Under the pieces are notes generated by a model, which had not been told where the DNA came from, made no database searches, and saw nothing but the letters and a program-made list of their open reading frames with translations. The position numbers and the translations under genes are program-made. Below, piece by piece: positions 41,049 to 50,572 of a stretch of DNA of 64,000 nucleotides. Position 1 is the stretch's first letter. The number at the start of each line of letters is the position of its first letter. The stretch lies in the NCBI GenBank assembly GCA_002973635.1, contig CP027224.1:2738501-2802500 (forward strand). The letters run 5' to 3'. The stretch is from Lysinibacillus sp. B2A1. GTDB lineage: Bacteria > Bacillota > Bacilli > Bacillales_A > Planococcaceae.

Positions 41049-41912
41049 ATGGCTATTACAAACTTTATTCCAACAATCTGGTCAGCTCGACTATTACACA
41101 ACTTACAAAAATCTTTAGTATTTGGTCAAATTGGTGTTATCAATCGTGATTATGAGGGTGAAATCAAGGCTTATGGCGATACTGTGAAAATTAACGGCAT
41201 TGGTGCGGTATCAGTAGGGGATTACACTCGTAACTCAGATATGACGGATCCTGAAGAACTTTCAGACCACACTCGAAGCTTAGTGATTGACCAATCTAAA
41301 TTCTTTAATTTCCAAATTGATGATTTAGATAAAATCCAGCAAAATCCGAAACTGATGGACGCTGCAATGCGTGAAGCTGCTTATGCGTTAGCTAATGTGT
41401 CAGATCGATTTATTGCGTCTCACTATGTACACGCAGTAAATACAATCGGTACTGATGCATCACCTGCTGATGTTGATAAAACTACTGCTTATGAAGCTTT
41501 AGTAGATTTATCAACTAAACTGGATGAATCCGACATTCCTGTTGAAGGACGCTTTGCTGTGTTGCCACCTTGGTATGAAGGCCTGTTATTAAAAGATGAC
41601 CGTTTTGTAGCTTCTGGTGCATTACCAGCAGATGACCGTTTAATTAACGGTGTAGTGGGTCGTGCAGCTGGCTTCTTACTATTGAAATCTAATAATGCTC
41701 CGACAATTGAAGCAGGAGCTGGAGTAGAAGCAAATTCAAAGGTGATCGCAGGACATAATATGGCTTGGACATATGCAGAACAAGCAGCACAAGTAGAAGG
41801 ATACCGTATGGAAAAACGTTTTGCTGATGCTGTTAAAGGTCTACATTTATACGGTGCCAAAGTGACACGTCCAGAAGCACTAGCAGTATTATCAGCTAAA
41901 CGTCCACAATAA
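41049..41912 (+). CDS. Major capsid protein
   Basis: 287 aa. MAITNFIPTIWSARLLHNLQKSLVFGQIGVINRDYEGEIKAYGDTVKI is the start of P22-coat/HK97-fold coat proteins of Firmicute siphophages. Codon use is well adapted, as expected of the most abundant virion protein. RBS AAGGAGGAA. Follows the scaffold, as usual. Confidence 0.9.
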   Translation: MAITNFIPTIWSARLLHNLQKSLVFGQIGVINRDYEGEIKAYGDTVKINGIGAVSVGDYTRNSDMTDPEELSDHTRSLVIDQSKFFNFQIDDLDKIQQNPKLMDAAMREAAYALANVSDRFIASHYVHAVNTIGTDASPADVDKTTAYEALVDLSTKLDESDIPVEGRFAVLPPWYEGLLLKDDRFVASGALPADDRLINGVVGRAAGFLLLKSNNAPTIEAGAGVEANSKVIAGHNMAWTYAEQAAQVEGYRMEKRFADAVKGLHLYGAKVTRPEALAVLSAKRPQ

Positions 41913-41925
41913 GGAGGGATAATTC

Positions 41926-42084
41926 GTGTTAGTTAAAAACATAAAAACAGGTATCGCATGGGCGGTCACTGAGGAACTCGGTGCCCGTCTTTTACGTACA
42001 GACGAGTTTGAAGAAGTGGAAGCATCAAAGCCTAAACGAGCTCCATCAAAGAAAACCGAAACTGATAATGAAGTAGAAAAGTAG
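41926..42084 (+). CDS. Small head-associated protein, 52 aa
   Basis: GTG start with AAGGAGGG upstream: MLVKNIKTGIAWAVTEELGA, RLLRTDEFEEVEASKPKRAP, SKKTETDNEVEK. A short folded segment followed by a charged tail; this form is common between coat and connector genes. Function unknown. Confidence 0.72.
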   Translation: MLVKNIKTGIAWAVTEELGARLLRTDEFEEVEASKPKRAPSKKTETDNEVEK

Positions 42085-42092
42085 GTGTTCTT

Positions 42093-42419
42093 ATGTGGGA
42101 ACCAACACAAGAAGAAATAGATCAACTAAAGCAAATGAATGAGGTTACAGGGGCTAAGCATGACGCTTTTTATCGTACTATGGCACCTGTTTTATTTGAT
42201 GTAGCGAAGGACCACTGTAATGACAAATGGGAACCTTCAGAAATGCCTCAAGGGGTTCGTTTGTTCATTGCTAAAGCTATTCAGTTTAATATGCAAAAAA
42301 CAGGGCTAACTAGCCGGAGAATGGGGTCTGTTTCGTATTCTTATGATACAGAGTTCCCGAAAGCCATCTGGACCTATCTAAGACCTTACAAGAAGGTGAA
42401 ATTTCATGCTTTACGATGA
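42093..42419 (+). CDS. Head-tail connector / DNA-packaging protein
   Basis: 108 aa, helical (MWEPTQEEIDQLKQMNEVTG...FIAKAIQFNMQKTGLTSRRMGSVSYSYDTEFP), of the gp6/gp15-type connector family that docks beneath the portal. Overlaps the next gene by 14 nt. Confidence 0.75.
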   Translation: MWEPTQEEIDQLKQMNEVTGAKHDAFYRTMAPVLFDVAKDHCNDKWEPSEMPQGVRLFIAKAIQFNMQKTGLTSRRMGSVSYSYDTEFPKAIWTYLRPYKKVKFHALR

Positions 42420-42723
42420 ATTTCCTCACACTGTAAAAATAAAAGAAGAAAAATCAGTATCAAATGGATCAGGCGGCTCAACAAAGAGATGGGAAGTAAC
42501 AAGTGAATTTGAATGTTTCATGGATTCGCCTTCATCATCTCGACTTGTGGAAATGAAGCAACTAGGGGTGTCGTTCCATCGTGATATGTATTACCCTTAT
42601 GGGATTGAAATTCCAGTTAAAGCAAGGATAGAATTTGAAGGTGTCGAGTACACAGCTGCAGGTGATGCAGAGGACCAGGGAGGCATGAACGAAATTATGC
42701 GTTTGCCATTAAAGAGGGTGTAA
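42406..42723 (+). CDS. Head closure protein (SPP1 gp16-like)
   Basis: 105 aa, beta-rich, MLYDEFPHTVKIKEEKSVSNGSGGSTKRWEVTSEFECFMDSPSSS...RIEFEGVEYTAAGDAEDQGGMNE. The position and beta-barrel-like composition match head-closure (stopper) proteins. Confidence 0.7.
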   Translation: MLYDEFPHTVKIKEEKSVSNGSGGSTKRWEVTSEFECFMDSPSSSRLVEMKQLGVSFHRDMYYPYGIEIPVKARIEFEGVEYTAAGDAEDQGGMNEIMRLPLKRV

Positions 42724-42725
42724 TT

Positions 42726-43154
42726 ATGGGCATTACCAAGCGAGGAAACAAACGTGTACAACGTGCTTTTAAAAATTGGCAAGATGATATCATCGATGAA
42801 ATAAAGCGTATTATCAAAAACACAACATTTCTGCTAGAAAAAGAGTTGAAAGCTCGGATGCCGCATGAGACTGGTGAAATGGCTCAATCTATTAGCATGA
42901 CATTTGATGCTGATGGTTATGGTGCGAAACTAGAAATCGGAGTCTCATATGCTATCTACGTAAACTACGGGACTGGCATCTATGCACAAGGACCAGGAGG
43001 CAGTAGGGCGAAGAAAATCCCATGGGTGTACTTTAATACTCGTTGGGGTCGCTTTGTTTTAACTCATGGCCAACGAGCACAATTCTTTTGGGAACAGGCT
43101 GTTGATGAAGCAGCAGATTACTTCATTAAAGAATTTCGTAAGTTAGGGAAGTGA
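42726..43154 (+). CDS. HK97 gp10-like tail-head joining protein
   Basis: 142 aa. LLEKELKARMPHETGEMAQSISM...SYAIYVNYGTGIYAQGPGGSRAKKIPW is the HK97 gp10 family motif (P..TG.L..SI and YA.YVE.GTG). It joins or terminates the tail. Confidence 0.85.
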   Translation: MGITKRGNKRVQRAFKNWQDDIIDEIKRIIKNTTFLLEKELKARMPHETGEMAQSISMTFDADGYGAKLEIGVSYAIYVNYGTGIYAQGPGGSRAKKIPWVYFNTRWGRFVLTHGQRAQFFWEQAVDEAADYFIKEFRKLGK

Positions 43155-43161
43155 CAATGAT

Positions 43162-43581
43162 ATGGCACTACCATTTATAGAGCTACAGAGGGCGGTGTAT
43201 CAAAGGTTATCCAATGATGCAGCGCTTTTAAATTTGGTTGCTGGTGTATACGATCATGTAACCGAAGATACTCCATTTCCTTTTGTGTATCTTGGTGAAC
43301 CGATTTTGAACATAGACCAGGAAGTGAAGATTGAAGAAATTGCTGAAGAAACGATTGCTATACATGTCTACCACAATCAAGCAACTAGTGGTGAGTATGG
43401 CAATAAAAAGGTTTATGAAATCATAGAGGCAATACATGAGGCACTGAGATATAAGATGGCAATTCAATCTTATGAAATCCTGCAGGTCACGCCGCGCGAA
43501 CCCCGTGTCTTAGATGACATCGACAATGTACAAAAACACGGTGTTATTACTTATAAATACAAACTATTAAAAACAAAATAG
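43162..43581 (+). CDS. Tail completion protein (DUF3168/gp17-like)
   Basis: 139 aa, MALPFIELQRAVYQRLSNDAALLNLVAGVYDHVTEDTPFPFVYLGEP; LQRAVYQRL.ND..L..LV.GVYD is characteristic of the DUF3168 family that completes tails between head connector and tail tube. Confidence 0.85.
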   Translation: MALPFIELQRAVYQRLSNDAALLNLVAGVYDHVTEDTPFPFVYLGEPILNIDQEVKIEEIAEETIAIHVYHNQATSGEYGNKKVYEIIEAIHEALRYKMAIQSYEILQVTPREPRVLDDIDNVQKHGVITYKYKLLKTK

Positions 43582-43592
43582 GAGGATCCGTA

Positions 43593-44345
43593 ATGGTAAA
43601 AATTATTTTGGTACAACCTACTGATAATGTTTTAGGAGCTGATGGTTTGGTACCGGGCTTTCAGACGGATTATTCACACAGCCTAGAACGAGATAACTCT
43701 ACAGAAGCTACAAAAATGGGCTCCATTTCAGCTATCGGTACTCTGACTGAAACGATGGAATTATCTATGTATGGGCGTAAAGGTGATGCTGGACAGAAAG
43801 CCATCTACCGTGCAATTAAGGATGGAAAAGAGTTAAAGGTTTGGGAAGTGGAAACAGAAAAAAATGATGAAGGTACACATGATGCTAAGTTTGCCTTTGC
43901 CGTGGTGGATTCGCATGAAACCTCTAGCCCTGTAGAAGGGTTAGAGGAACTAAGCACATCCATGACGGTACAAATTGAATCAGCAGAAGGTGAGTTTATG
44001 GATTTACCGGCAGGGCTTATTAATTTTGCTAAGTACGGATTCCAGTTACCAGGAGAAACTACAGGCGATTCTAGCAATATTGTTAACAGTACAAAAGTGA
44101 CAGGTATTACAGTAACGCCTGATACACTTAGCTTAACACCAACAGATAAAGAACAGTTAAGTGTTGAGGTTACACCAGCTGATGCTTCAAATCAGTTTGT
44201 AACCTATACAACATCTAATAAAGATGTGGCTACAGTTTCACCAAATGGATTAGTGACAGCTGTAGCAGATGGTACCGCAACAATTACGGTGACATCAAAG
44301 GACAATCCTACAATTACTGATACGGTCTCTGTAACAGTTTCTTAA
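43593..44345 (+). CDS. Major tail tube protein with C-terminal Ig-like (BIG2) domain
   Basis: 250 aa. Residues about 1-155 are the TP901-1-like tail tube fold. Residues about 168-250 (VTGITVTPDTLSLTPTDKEQLSVEVTPADASNQFVTYTTSNKDVATVSPNGLVTAVADGTATITVTS) are a bacterial Ig-like group 2 domain that decorates the outside of the tail and may bind cell-surface sugars. The same domain class appears in the cargo proteins at 59 and 61 kb. RBS AGGAGG. Confidence 0.88.
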   Translation: MVKIILVQPTDNVLGADGLVPGFQTDYSHSLERDNSTEATKMGSISAIGTLTETMELSMYGRKGDAGQKAIYRAIKDGKELKVWEVETEKNDEGTHDAKFAFAVVDSHETSSPVEGLEELSTSMTVQIESAEGEFMDLPAGLINFAKYGFQLPGETTGDSSNIVNSTKVTGITVTPDTLSLTPTDKEQLSVEVTPADASNQFVTYTTSNKDVATVSPNGLVTAVADGTATITVTSKDNPTITDTVSVTVS

Positions 44346-44349
44346 TCAA

Positions 44350-44378
44350 AGGACGGGCTTAGGTTCGTCTTTTTCTTA
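44350..44378 (+). terminator. Hairpin after the tail tube gene
   Basis: GGACG.GC and GG.TCGTC pair around TTA, followed by TTTTTC. A terminator-like hairpin in mid-operon, probably lowering expression of downstream tail genes relative to coat and tube. Confidence 0.6.
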
Positions 44379-44412
44379 TGTTCAAAAACCAAAAAGAAAG
44401 AAGGAATAGAGA

Positions 44413-44916
44413 ATGGCTACATTAACAGTTAAAGAGAAGGAATACACATTAAAATGCTCTATTATGCTTGATAAATTACTGAATAAAGTGATTCCGGAAC
44501 CAAAAACAAAAGACGGTGAATCACAAAAAGATAAGCTGTCGGGTGGGATCTCCAAGGTACTACCACAATTGATTGAACAAGATGTTGAAGCACTTGTACA
44601 TCTTTGGGAAGCAACAATTAAATTGCAAACAAAAAAAGCACCTACACAGGATGAAATATTAGAAGCAATTGATGCGCGTATGAATGCTGATGATGACGCA
44701 ACGATTATGTTTACAGAAGTGTTCGAGGCAATTGAAGAATCGGCTTTTTCTCGAAACGAGTTGACGAAATTCAAGAAGAATATGCTGCTCGTAAAAGAAA
44801 TGAAACAGAAGGACGAGGAAGAAGTACAGAAAACAACTCTAATGATGAAACGTATGTCCGAGGGGTACAAGGAGATCACTGGTCGCGATCTATTCGAGGA
44901 AAAACAGACGGCTTAA
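44413..44916 (+). CDS. Tail assembly chaperone (gpG-like)
   Basis: 167 aa, helical: MATLTVKEKEYTLKCSIMLDKLLNKVIPEPK...GRDLFEEKQTA. Chaperone that coats the tape measure during tail assembly. By position and by the following overlapping open frame, it is the short form of a gpG/gpGT pair. RBS AAAGAAGGA. Confidence 0.8.
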   Translation: MATLTVKEKEYTLKCSIMLDKLLNKVIPEPKTKDGESQKDKLSGGISKVLPQLIEQDVEALVHLWEATIKLQTKKAPTQDEILEAIDARMNADDDATIMFTEVFEAIEESAFSRNELTKFKKNMLLVKEMKQKDEEEVQKTTLMMKRMSEGYKEITGRDLFEEKQTA

Positions 44917-45272
44917 CCTATGATGATTTTGAGCGTAACTGTGCTAGATTTCTAGGTACCTATGATATAGATCTAATCTATTCATGGACACCTAGAGAGT
45001 ACCGTAATTTCTTGCAAGGCTCTCAATTAGCAATAATTGATGATCATGAGCGAGCAATTCAAGCTGCTTGGATAGCTGGCGTGGTTTCTAAACCGAAAAA
45101 ATCCAGAAAAGAAAATCCTCCTAAGAAATACTTTGATGCTGAGAAAGCTCGTAAAGAAGTACTTGCCGGTACAAAAAATGAGCAACAAATGAAAGTAGAC
45201 TTCACGCTGTATGACCAGATGAGAGAAGAGTTGAAAACATTTAATTGGCAGCTTGTAGAGAAGAAATCATAA
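44905..45272 (+). CDS. gpT extension made by -1 frameshift (gpGT-like)
   Basis: In the -1 frame the reading stays open through the gpG stop and gives TDGLTYDDFERNCARFLGTY-DIDLIYSWTPREYRNFL and on to ...WQLVEKKS at 45272. No in-frame ATG with an RBS precedes it. A slip at GGAAAAAC (44898-44905, codons GAA AAA) fuses it to the C-terminus of gpG, as in lambda and many siphophages. The heptamer is not the classical G GGA AAG type, so the exact slip site is inferred. Confidence 0.68.
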
Positions 45273-45285
45273 AGGTGGTGAGTGT

Positions 45286-48200
45286 ATGCCAGTTGAGCGC
45301 TTTAAAGCTGAAGTAGATGCGGACATAAAAGATTTTAAACGAAAAATGGCAGAAGTTGACCATCAAATGAGGGAGCTTGCAACAGGTGTGTCTGTCGAAA
45401 TTAATGCTTCTATCAATGAATTTATATCGAAAGTGCAACAGGTACAAGCAAAATTGCAACAGCTAGATGCTACTGAAGCTACTGTCGAAATTGAAGCAAT
45501 ACTCAATGACTTTATGCAAGATATCCTACGCGCCAAGGCACTTGCACAAGACTTAGACAAAGAGTCTATTAAAATCAAAGTACATCTTGAAATGGATGCA
45601 TTTTATACACAACTCACCATGATACGAGCTGAGATTGATGCTCTAGAACGCGAACGAGTAAAAGTTAATGTTGAGATATCTCTTGGCAGTTTTATGATGG
45701 ATTACGCACAAATACAAGCATTATTAGTTCATTTATCAGGTCAAAGTGGTAGCATCAAAATCGATGTAGACTTTTCAGAAGTGATTGCTGCTATCCATGA
45801 AGTGAAGCTTGCTATCTTGGCTTTAAAAGATGTCACGATTGACATACATGCTGATATCACCGAATTTTTACGAGGCGTTGTCATTGTTAATAGTCAATCC
45901 AAAAAGCTGAAGAAGAACATCGTCATTAAGATTTGGGCTGATTATACAAATGCTATGAAATCATATGCAAATACTGTCCAAGCATTTGCAGAGGCTGGGC
46001 GACAAATTATAGGTGGGGCATTGCTCTCATTAATACCGGCTCTTTCACAATTTTTATCAGCCCTGGTAGGGTTAATCGGATCCTTAGGTGTCATGATTGG
46101 TGTGTTAGTAGGTCAATTATTAATCTTGGCTAGTGCATTAAGTATTGCCGCATTAGGTTTTGTTGGATTAGCTGCTGTGGCCATTCCTACAATTAAAAAA
46201 CTATTTGATGAAACAGCCAAGTTAAATGCAGAGCAACAACGAGCAAAAGCTTCATGGGATGCTTTCAAAGGTACTTATGACGATCTAGTCAAGGCGACTG
46301 AAAAACCTGTGCTACAAGCCTTTACGAACGCTATGCAAGGTGCTCAGAAGATATTAAAATCGCTACAGCCTATGATTGAATCTGTGGCTATAAGTGCAGC
46401 TAAATTGATGGGTGCTTTTGATAAATCAATCAACAGTCAACCAATTCAAAAGATATTCGATACGTTCAATAAATATGGTGCATCAATTTTTGAAAATTTT
46501 GTTGCAGGTATTGGTAATCTTATAGCTGGGCTAGGCAGTTTGATAGCAGCGCTTGCGCCAGCAGCTGAGGCATGGTCCAAAAATTTTAGTGGTATGATGC
46601 AATCCTTTGCCTTCTGGGCTGATGGTTTAAGTCAATCCGAGAAATTCCAATCGTTTATTAGTTATGTACAAACCTATATGCCTGTTATTTCAGATATATT
46701 TGCAGATTTAACAATGGGCATTATTGCGTTCTTCTCAGCTTTTAGTGACATGGGTGGTAGCTTCATGACGCGGCTTGCGGAGATGATGGAAAGCTTTAGG
46801 GCATGGGCTGAAACATTAGGTGAAAATCAGCAATTCCAACAGTTTTTAAGTTTTATTCAGGAGTCAACTCCTGCTGTATTGACATTGTTGGGTAATCTAT
46901 GGGATCTGATTATTAATCTTGGTATTGCATTGGCACCAGTCGGGGCTATTGTTTTAGACTTAGCAAATAGTTTCCTGGAATGGTTCAATAATTTATTACA
47001 GACAAATCAAACTGCAGCTAAACTAGTTGCCCTATTCCCAGTAGTACTTGGCGTTATCTCTGCACTAGCACCAGTAATTATTTCTGTTGTATCGATTTTC
47101 GGGAATCTTGTTGCTGCTATAGTTCGTGTCTTGCCGCATTTATCTAGTTTCTCTGCGATTGCCACAAAAGTAACTGACATTGTCACTAAAGTTTGGGGGC
47201 ATATATCCAAATTAGGTGCTGTTTTTACGTGGCTTACTACACCTGTAGGTATAGCAGTAGCCGCAATTGCTTTAATTATCTCGGCTCTCGTACTTGCATA
47301 TAACAAGGTGGATTGGTTCCGTGACTTGGTTAATAAAGCCTGGACATCCATAAAAGAAGTAACAGCTAAAGCTTTTAAAGCAATATATGATACTATCTCA
47401 AAAGCACTTGAGGAAGTTGTAGCATTTGGTAAACAGATACTGGGGAAATTCGAACAGTTTTGGGAACAACACGGTGAATCCATTTCTTCAATTGTTAAAA
47501 CGACATTTGAATTCATTTATAGCTTTATCGCAAATAACTTGAAGCTCGTTGGTATAGTAATTAAAACAGCTTGGAACGTAATCACAAAAATATTTAGTGC
47601 TGCATGGGACTTGATAAAAGGAATTATACAAATAGCGATTGATTTAGTATTAGGTATTGTGTCTACAGGTATGTCTCTCTTACAAGGTGATTGGGAAGCT
47701 GCATGGGATACAATTGTTGAAACAGCTAAGTCAATTGGTACAACTATTGTTGAGACATTCGGTAGCATAATAGATAAGGTTTGGCAAATAGGCGTAGATA
47801 TCATTAACGGTTTAATTGAAGGTATCACTTCTATGTTTGACTCAGTAGCTAAAGCGCTAGGTAAGCTCACAGATAAAATTCCTCAATGGGTAAAAGATGC
47901 ACTAGGCATCCATTCTCCTTCTCGAGTAATGGCCGCGATTGCTAAGTGGATTCCAGCAGGTATTGCTAAAGGAATTTTAGATAATATCAATGTTGTGCGA
48001 ACTGCATCAAAAGAGATGTCACAAGCTACATTCCCTGATTTTTCTCGAGAAATAAAAGCTTCACAGGCACAAATTGAAGGTGCCCAAAAAGCCGTTAGTC
48101 GTGCCATTTCTAATAATAATAGCGAAATTAAAGAATTAAATCGTAATGCAGCTCAAGAGATTTATAAAATCCAAGACAAGTTGGCGAAGGACCTCAATGG

Positions 48201-49650
48201 CATTACTAGTAAAGCAACTAAAGGAAAAAGTAAGACAGTTAAAGCCGGAAATGCTGAGATCACTAAGCTTCAACGTGCTGCGAATAACCAAATACTTGAA
48301 ATCCAACGGAAGCTTGCAGAAGAAACCAAGAAGGTCAATGATTCTGTCAATGCTGATAAACTACAGTCACTCCAAGAATATATAGACTTGCAAAAGGAAT
48401 TGTATGGTTTGAGTGCTGCCGAAGAAGCAGCTTACTGGAAATACGCATCAACAGCCTTCAAGGATGGCACAGACGAAAAAATTAAGGCTCTCAACAAATA
48501 TAAGACTGCACATAAAACTGCCATGCAAGATCAGTTTAATGCTGAGACAAATATGATAGATGCCTTAGTAAAATACGGAAAAATGTCTTTGAAAGAGCAA
48601 CTTAGCGCATATGAAGGGTACATGAAAAGTTATGAGATTGGTTCTGCAGAACAGATTGCTTATGAAGAACTGATCTATGATAAGAAGCTGAGTTTGTATA
48701 ACAATATTAAGTCACTTGCTGATGATTACTATTCGAAAATGCGAGACATCAATCAGAAGCTTATCGATGATGAAAAAGCTTTACGTGATGAATATGAGCA
48801 AACGTACAACAGTCGTGTAGAGGCTATCAAGAATACTTGGGGCTTATTTGATAAAGTAAATCTGACGGAAATGGTGACCTATAACGAAGATGGAACTATT
48901 AAAGATCAAATAAATTTACTCGAGAATATGCGTGGTCAAGTCAATGCTTTACGAGGCTGGATGAATGACTTATTTGTTCTTGAAGCAAAAGGTATTGATA
49001 AGGAGCTTCTAGCAGAATTGCAATCATTAGGGGCTAAATCAGGCGCTGAAATTAAGGCTCTTACACAAATGACTGCATCTGAGTTAGAAGAGTATCAAAT
49101 GTTGTGGAAAACAAAAACAGAGCTCGCGAATAAGCAGGCAACTACAGAACTTGCTGGTGCTCGTAAAAAGATGGAAGATGAGATTGTTCAATTGCATATC
49201 AATGCTGAGAAAGAGCTTCAAGCACTATCTGAGACGTTTATATCAGAAGTGAATGAGATGGTAAATGGTGCTGAAGATGAATTTAATGTGATGACAGCAA
49301 CCTTGCCTGAAATCGGTGCAGCAGCTATCCAAGGGTTAATGGACGGTATGAAAAGCATGAAGGGGAATCTGCAATCTACTGTGAAAGGTATTGCCAATTC
49401 TGTTTCTGGAACCTTAACTAATTTATTAACGAGTGATGGCGGTTATCAAAGCTCTATAGCTGTCAATGCATTGTCTGGTGCTCTATCAGGAAATGCTAAT
49501 CGTTTGTTAAATGCAGCTGATGATATCGACGATGAGCAGCAACCTATTAATATTAATCTTAATCAAGGTTGGAATGGTGAAACAGTTGAGACATGGCTTG
49601 ACCAGCGTAGTGCAACTAATCTTAAATTAAAAACATTCAAGAAAGGGTGA
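45286..49650 (+). CDS. Tail tape measure protein
   Basis: 1454 aa, the largest gene here, which fixes tail length. The N-terminal ~230 residues are repeats of I/V-rich beta-alpha units (VEINASINEF, IEAILNDF, IKVHLEMDAF, VNVEISLGSF), then hydrophobic segments at about 240-305 and 575-680, amphipathic TMP repeats, and coiled coil at about 900-1290. At about 1.0 kb of TMP per 0.1 kb... of tail scale it implies a long flexible siphovirus tail. RBS AAGGTGGTG. Confidence 0.92.
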   Translation: MPVERFKAEVDADIKDFKRKMAEVDHQMRELATGVSVEINASINEFISKVQQVQAKLQQLDATEATVEIEAILNDFMQDILRAKALAQDLDKESIKIKVHLEMDAFYTQLTMIRAEIDALERERVKVNVEISLGSFMMDYAQIQALLVHLSGQSGSIKIDVDFSEVIAAIHEVKLAILALKDVTIDIHADITEFLRGVVIVNSQSKKLKKNIVIKIWADYTNAMKSYANTVQAFAEAGRQIIGGALLSLIPALSQFLSALVGLIGSLGVMIGVLVGQLLILASALSIAALGFVGLAAVAIPTIKKLFDETAKLNAEQQRAKASWDAFKGTYDDLVKATEKPVLQAFTNAMQGAQKILKSLQPMIESVAISAAKLMGAFDKSINSQPIQKIFDTFNKYGASIFENFVAGIGNLIAGLGSLIAALAPAAEAWSKNFSGMMQSFAFWADGLSQSEKFQSFISYVQTYMPVISDIFADLTMGIIAFFSAFSDMGGSFMTRLAEMMESFRAWAETLGENQQFQQFLSFIQESTPAVLTLLGNLWDLIINLGIALAPVGAIVLDLANSFLEWFNNLLQTNQTAAKLVALFPVVLGVISALAPVIISVVSIFGNLVAAIVRVLPHLSSFSAIATKVTDIVTKVWGHISKLGAVFTWLTTPVGIAVAAIALIISALVLAYNKVDWFRDLVNKAWTSIKEVTAKAFKAIYDTISKALEEVVAFGKQILGKFEQFWEQHGESISSIVKTTFEFIYSFIANNLKLVGIVIKTAWNVITKIFSAAWDLIKGIIQIAIDLVLGIVSTGMSLLQGDWEAAWDTIVETAKSIGTTIVETFGSIIDKVWQIGVDIINGLIEGITSMFDSVAKALGKLTDKIPQWVKDALGIHSPSRVMAAIAKWIPAGIAKGILDNINVVRTASKEMSQATFPDFSREIKASQAQIEGAQKAVSRAISNNNSEIKELNRNAAQEIYKIQDKLAKDLNGITSKATKGKSKTVKAGNAEITKLQRAANNQILEIQRKLAEETKKVNDSVNADKLQSLQEYIDLQKELYGLSAAEEAAYWKYASTAFKDGTDEKIKALNKYKTAHKTAMQDQFNAETNMIDALVKYGKMSLKEQLSAYEGYMKSYEIGSAEQIAYEELIYDKKLSLYNNIKSLADDYYSKMRDINQKLIDDEKALRDEYEQTYNSRVEAIKNTWGLFDKVNLTEMVTYNEDGTIKDQINLLENMRGQVNALRGWMNDLFVLEAKGIDKELLAELQSLGAKSGAEIKALTQMTASELEEYQMLWKTKTELANKQATTELAGARKKMEDEIVQLHINAEKELQALSETFISEVNEMVNGAEDEFNVMTATLPEIGAAAIQGLMDGMKSMKGNLQSTVKGIANSVSGTLTNLLTSDGGYQSSIAVNALSGALSGNANRLLNAADDIDDEQQPININLNQGWNGETVETWLDQRSATNLKLKTFKKG

Positions 49651-49657
49651 CGCCATA

Positions 49658-50554
49658 ATGGCAATCTTAGAGACAATGGATGGAGTACGTCATGATTTAA
49701 CCAAATATGGCGTCCCTGTCCTAAAAATAGCGCCAATCGATATCGTATACAATTCTGAGAATATAAAAGGTAGACCAGGACGTAATCGAACAGAAAGGTA
49801 CCATGGTGTTCGTAAGTTGCAATTGACTTTGTTACTACAAGCCAAAAATGTTACTGACACTGAACTGTTAACTGATAAGTTGGCTGATATCTTAGATGGT
49901 GATGAAGAATTTTATATCTATCAGCAACTAATGACTAACAGCTACAAATTTGAGCTACCTGGTGAATCTTCATTTGTACGTGCTTTGGATAACGTGGAGT
50001 GGACATCTCATATGTACAAACGTTGGAAAGTTGAACGTTTAAACAATGATGCTGTTGAGTGGAATGGCTTACGTGGTAAGCGAGTAATTGAGTTTGAAAC
50101 AAGTGATTTGCCTTATGGTGAGACACCATTCACCTCGCTCCAGCTTTTAGGTAAAGAGTGGGATTTAAATCAAATTGCATGGGGCCTAGGTTTTGAATGG
50201 GACGACGATTCACCACAATTTACATTTGCAAGTAACAATTTTACTCTAAAAAATTATGGTCAAGTAACTATCAATCCAAGGTATATGCCATTACGAATTG
50301 TCTTGCGTGGTAATTTCTCAAGTGGAGTAAGCATTAGCAATCAATCAACAGGTGATACTTTTGCGTATAACGGCTCACTTACAGCCAACGACACAATGAT
50401 CATAGATGGTGTGAGCTATTTGAAAAACGGTCAGCACATTACAGGACAAACCAATAAAAAATTAATATCACTTAAACGTGGGGTAAATCAATTTGTGATT
50501 AGTGGCGGTACTGTCGCTTCAATCAGTTTTGATTTCCCTTTTTATTTTAAGTAA
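49658..50554 (+). CDS. Distal tail protein (Dit, Sipho_tail family)
   Basis: 298 aa. The N-terminal ~180 residues (MAILETMDGVRHDLTKYGVPVLKIAPIDIVYNSENIKGRPGRNR...LLQAKNVTDTELLTDKLADILDGDEEFYI) are the Sipho_tail/Dit hub domain; the C-terminal part is beta-rich and may be a receptor-binding-like galectin domain. It connects tail tube to the tip. Confidence 0.85.
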   Translation: MAILETMDGVRHDLTKYGVPVLKIAPIDIVYNSENIKGRPGRNRTERYHGVRKLQLTLLLQAKNVTDTELLTDKLADILDGDEEFYIYQQLMTNSYKFELPGESSFVRALDNVEWTSHMYKRWKVERLNNDAVEWNGLRGKRVIEFETSDLPYGETPFTSLQLLGKEWDLNQIAWGLGFEWDDDSPQFTFASNNFTLKNYGQVTINPRYMPLRIVLRGNFSSGVSISNQSTGDTFAYNGSLTANDTMIIDGVSYLKNGQHITGQTNKKLISLKRGVNQFVISGGTVASISFDFPFYFK

Positions 50555-50572
50555 ACAAGGAAGGTGATAACT

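Noticed and set aside
47007..47870. Long minus-strand ORFs opposite the tape measure gene
   Set aside because: Shadow frames produced by the codon bias of a clearly real plus-strand gene; no RBS.
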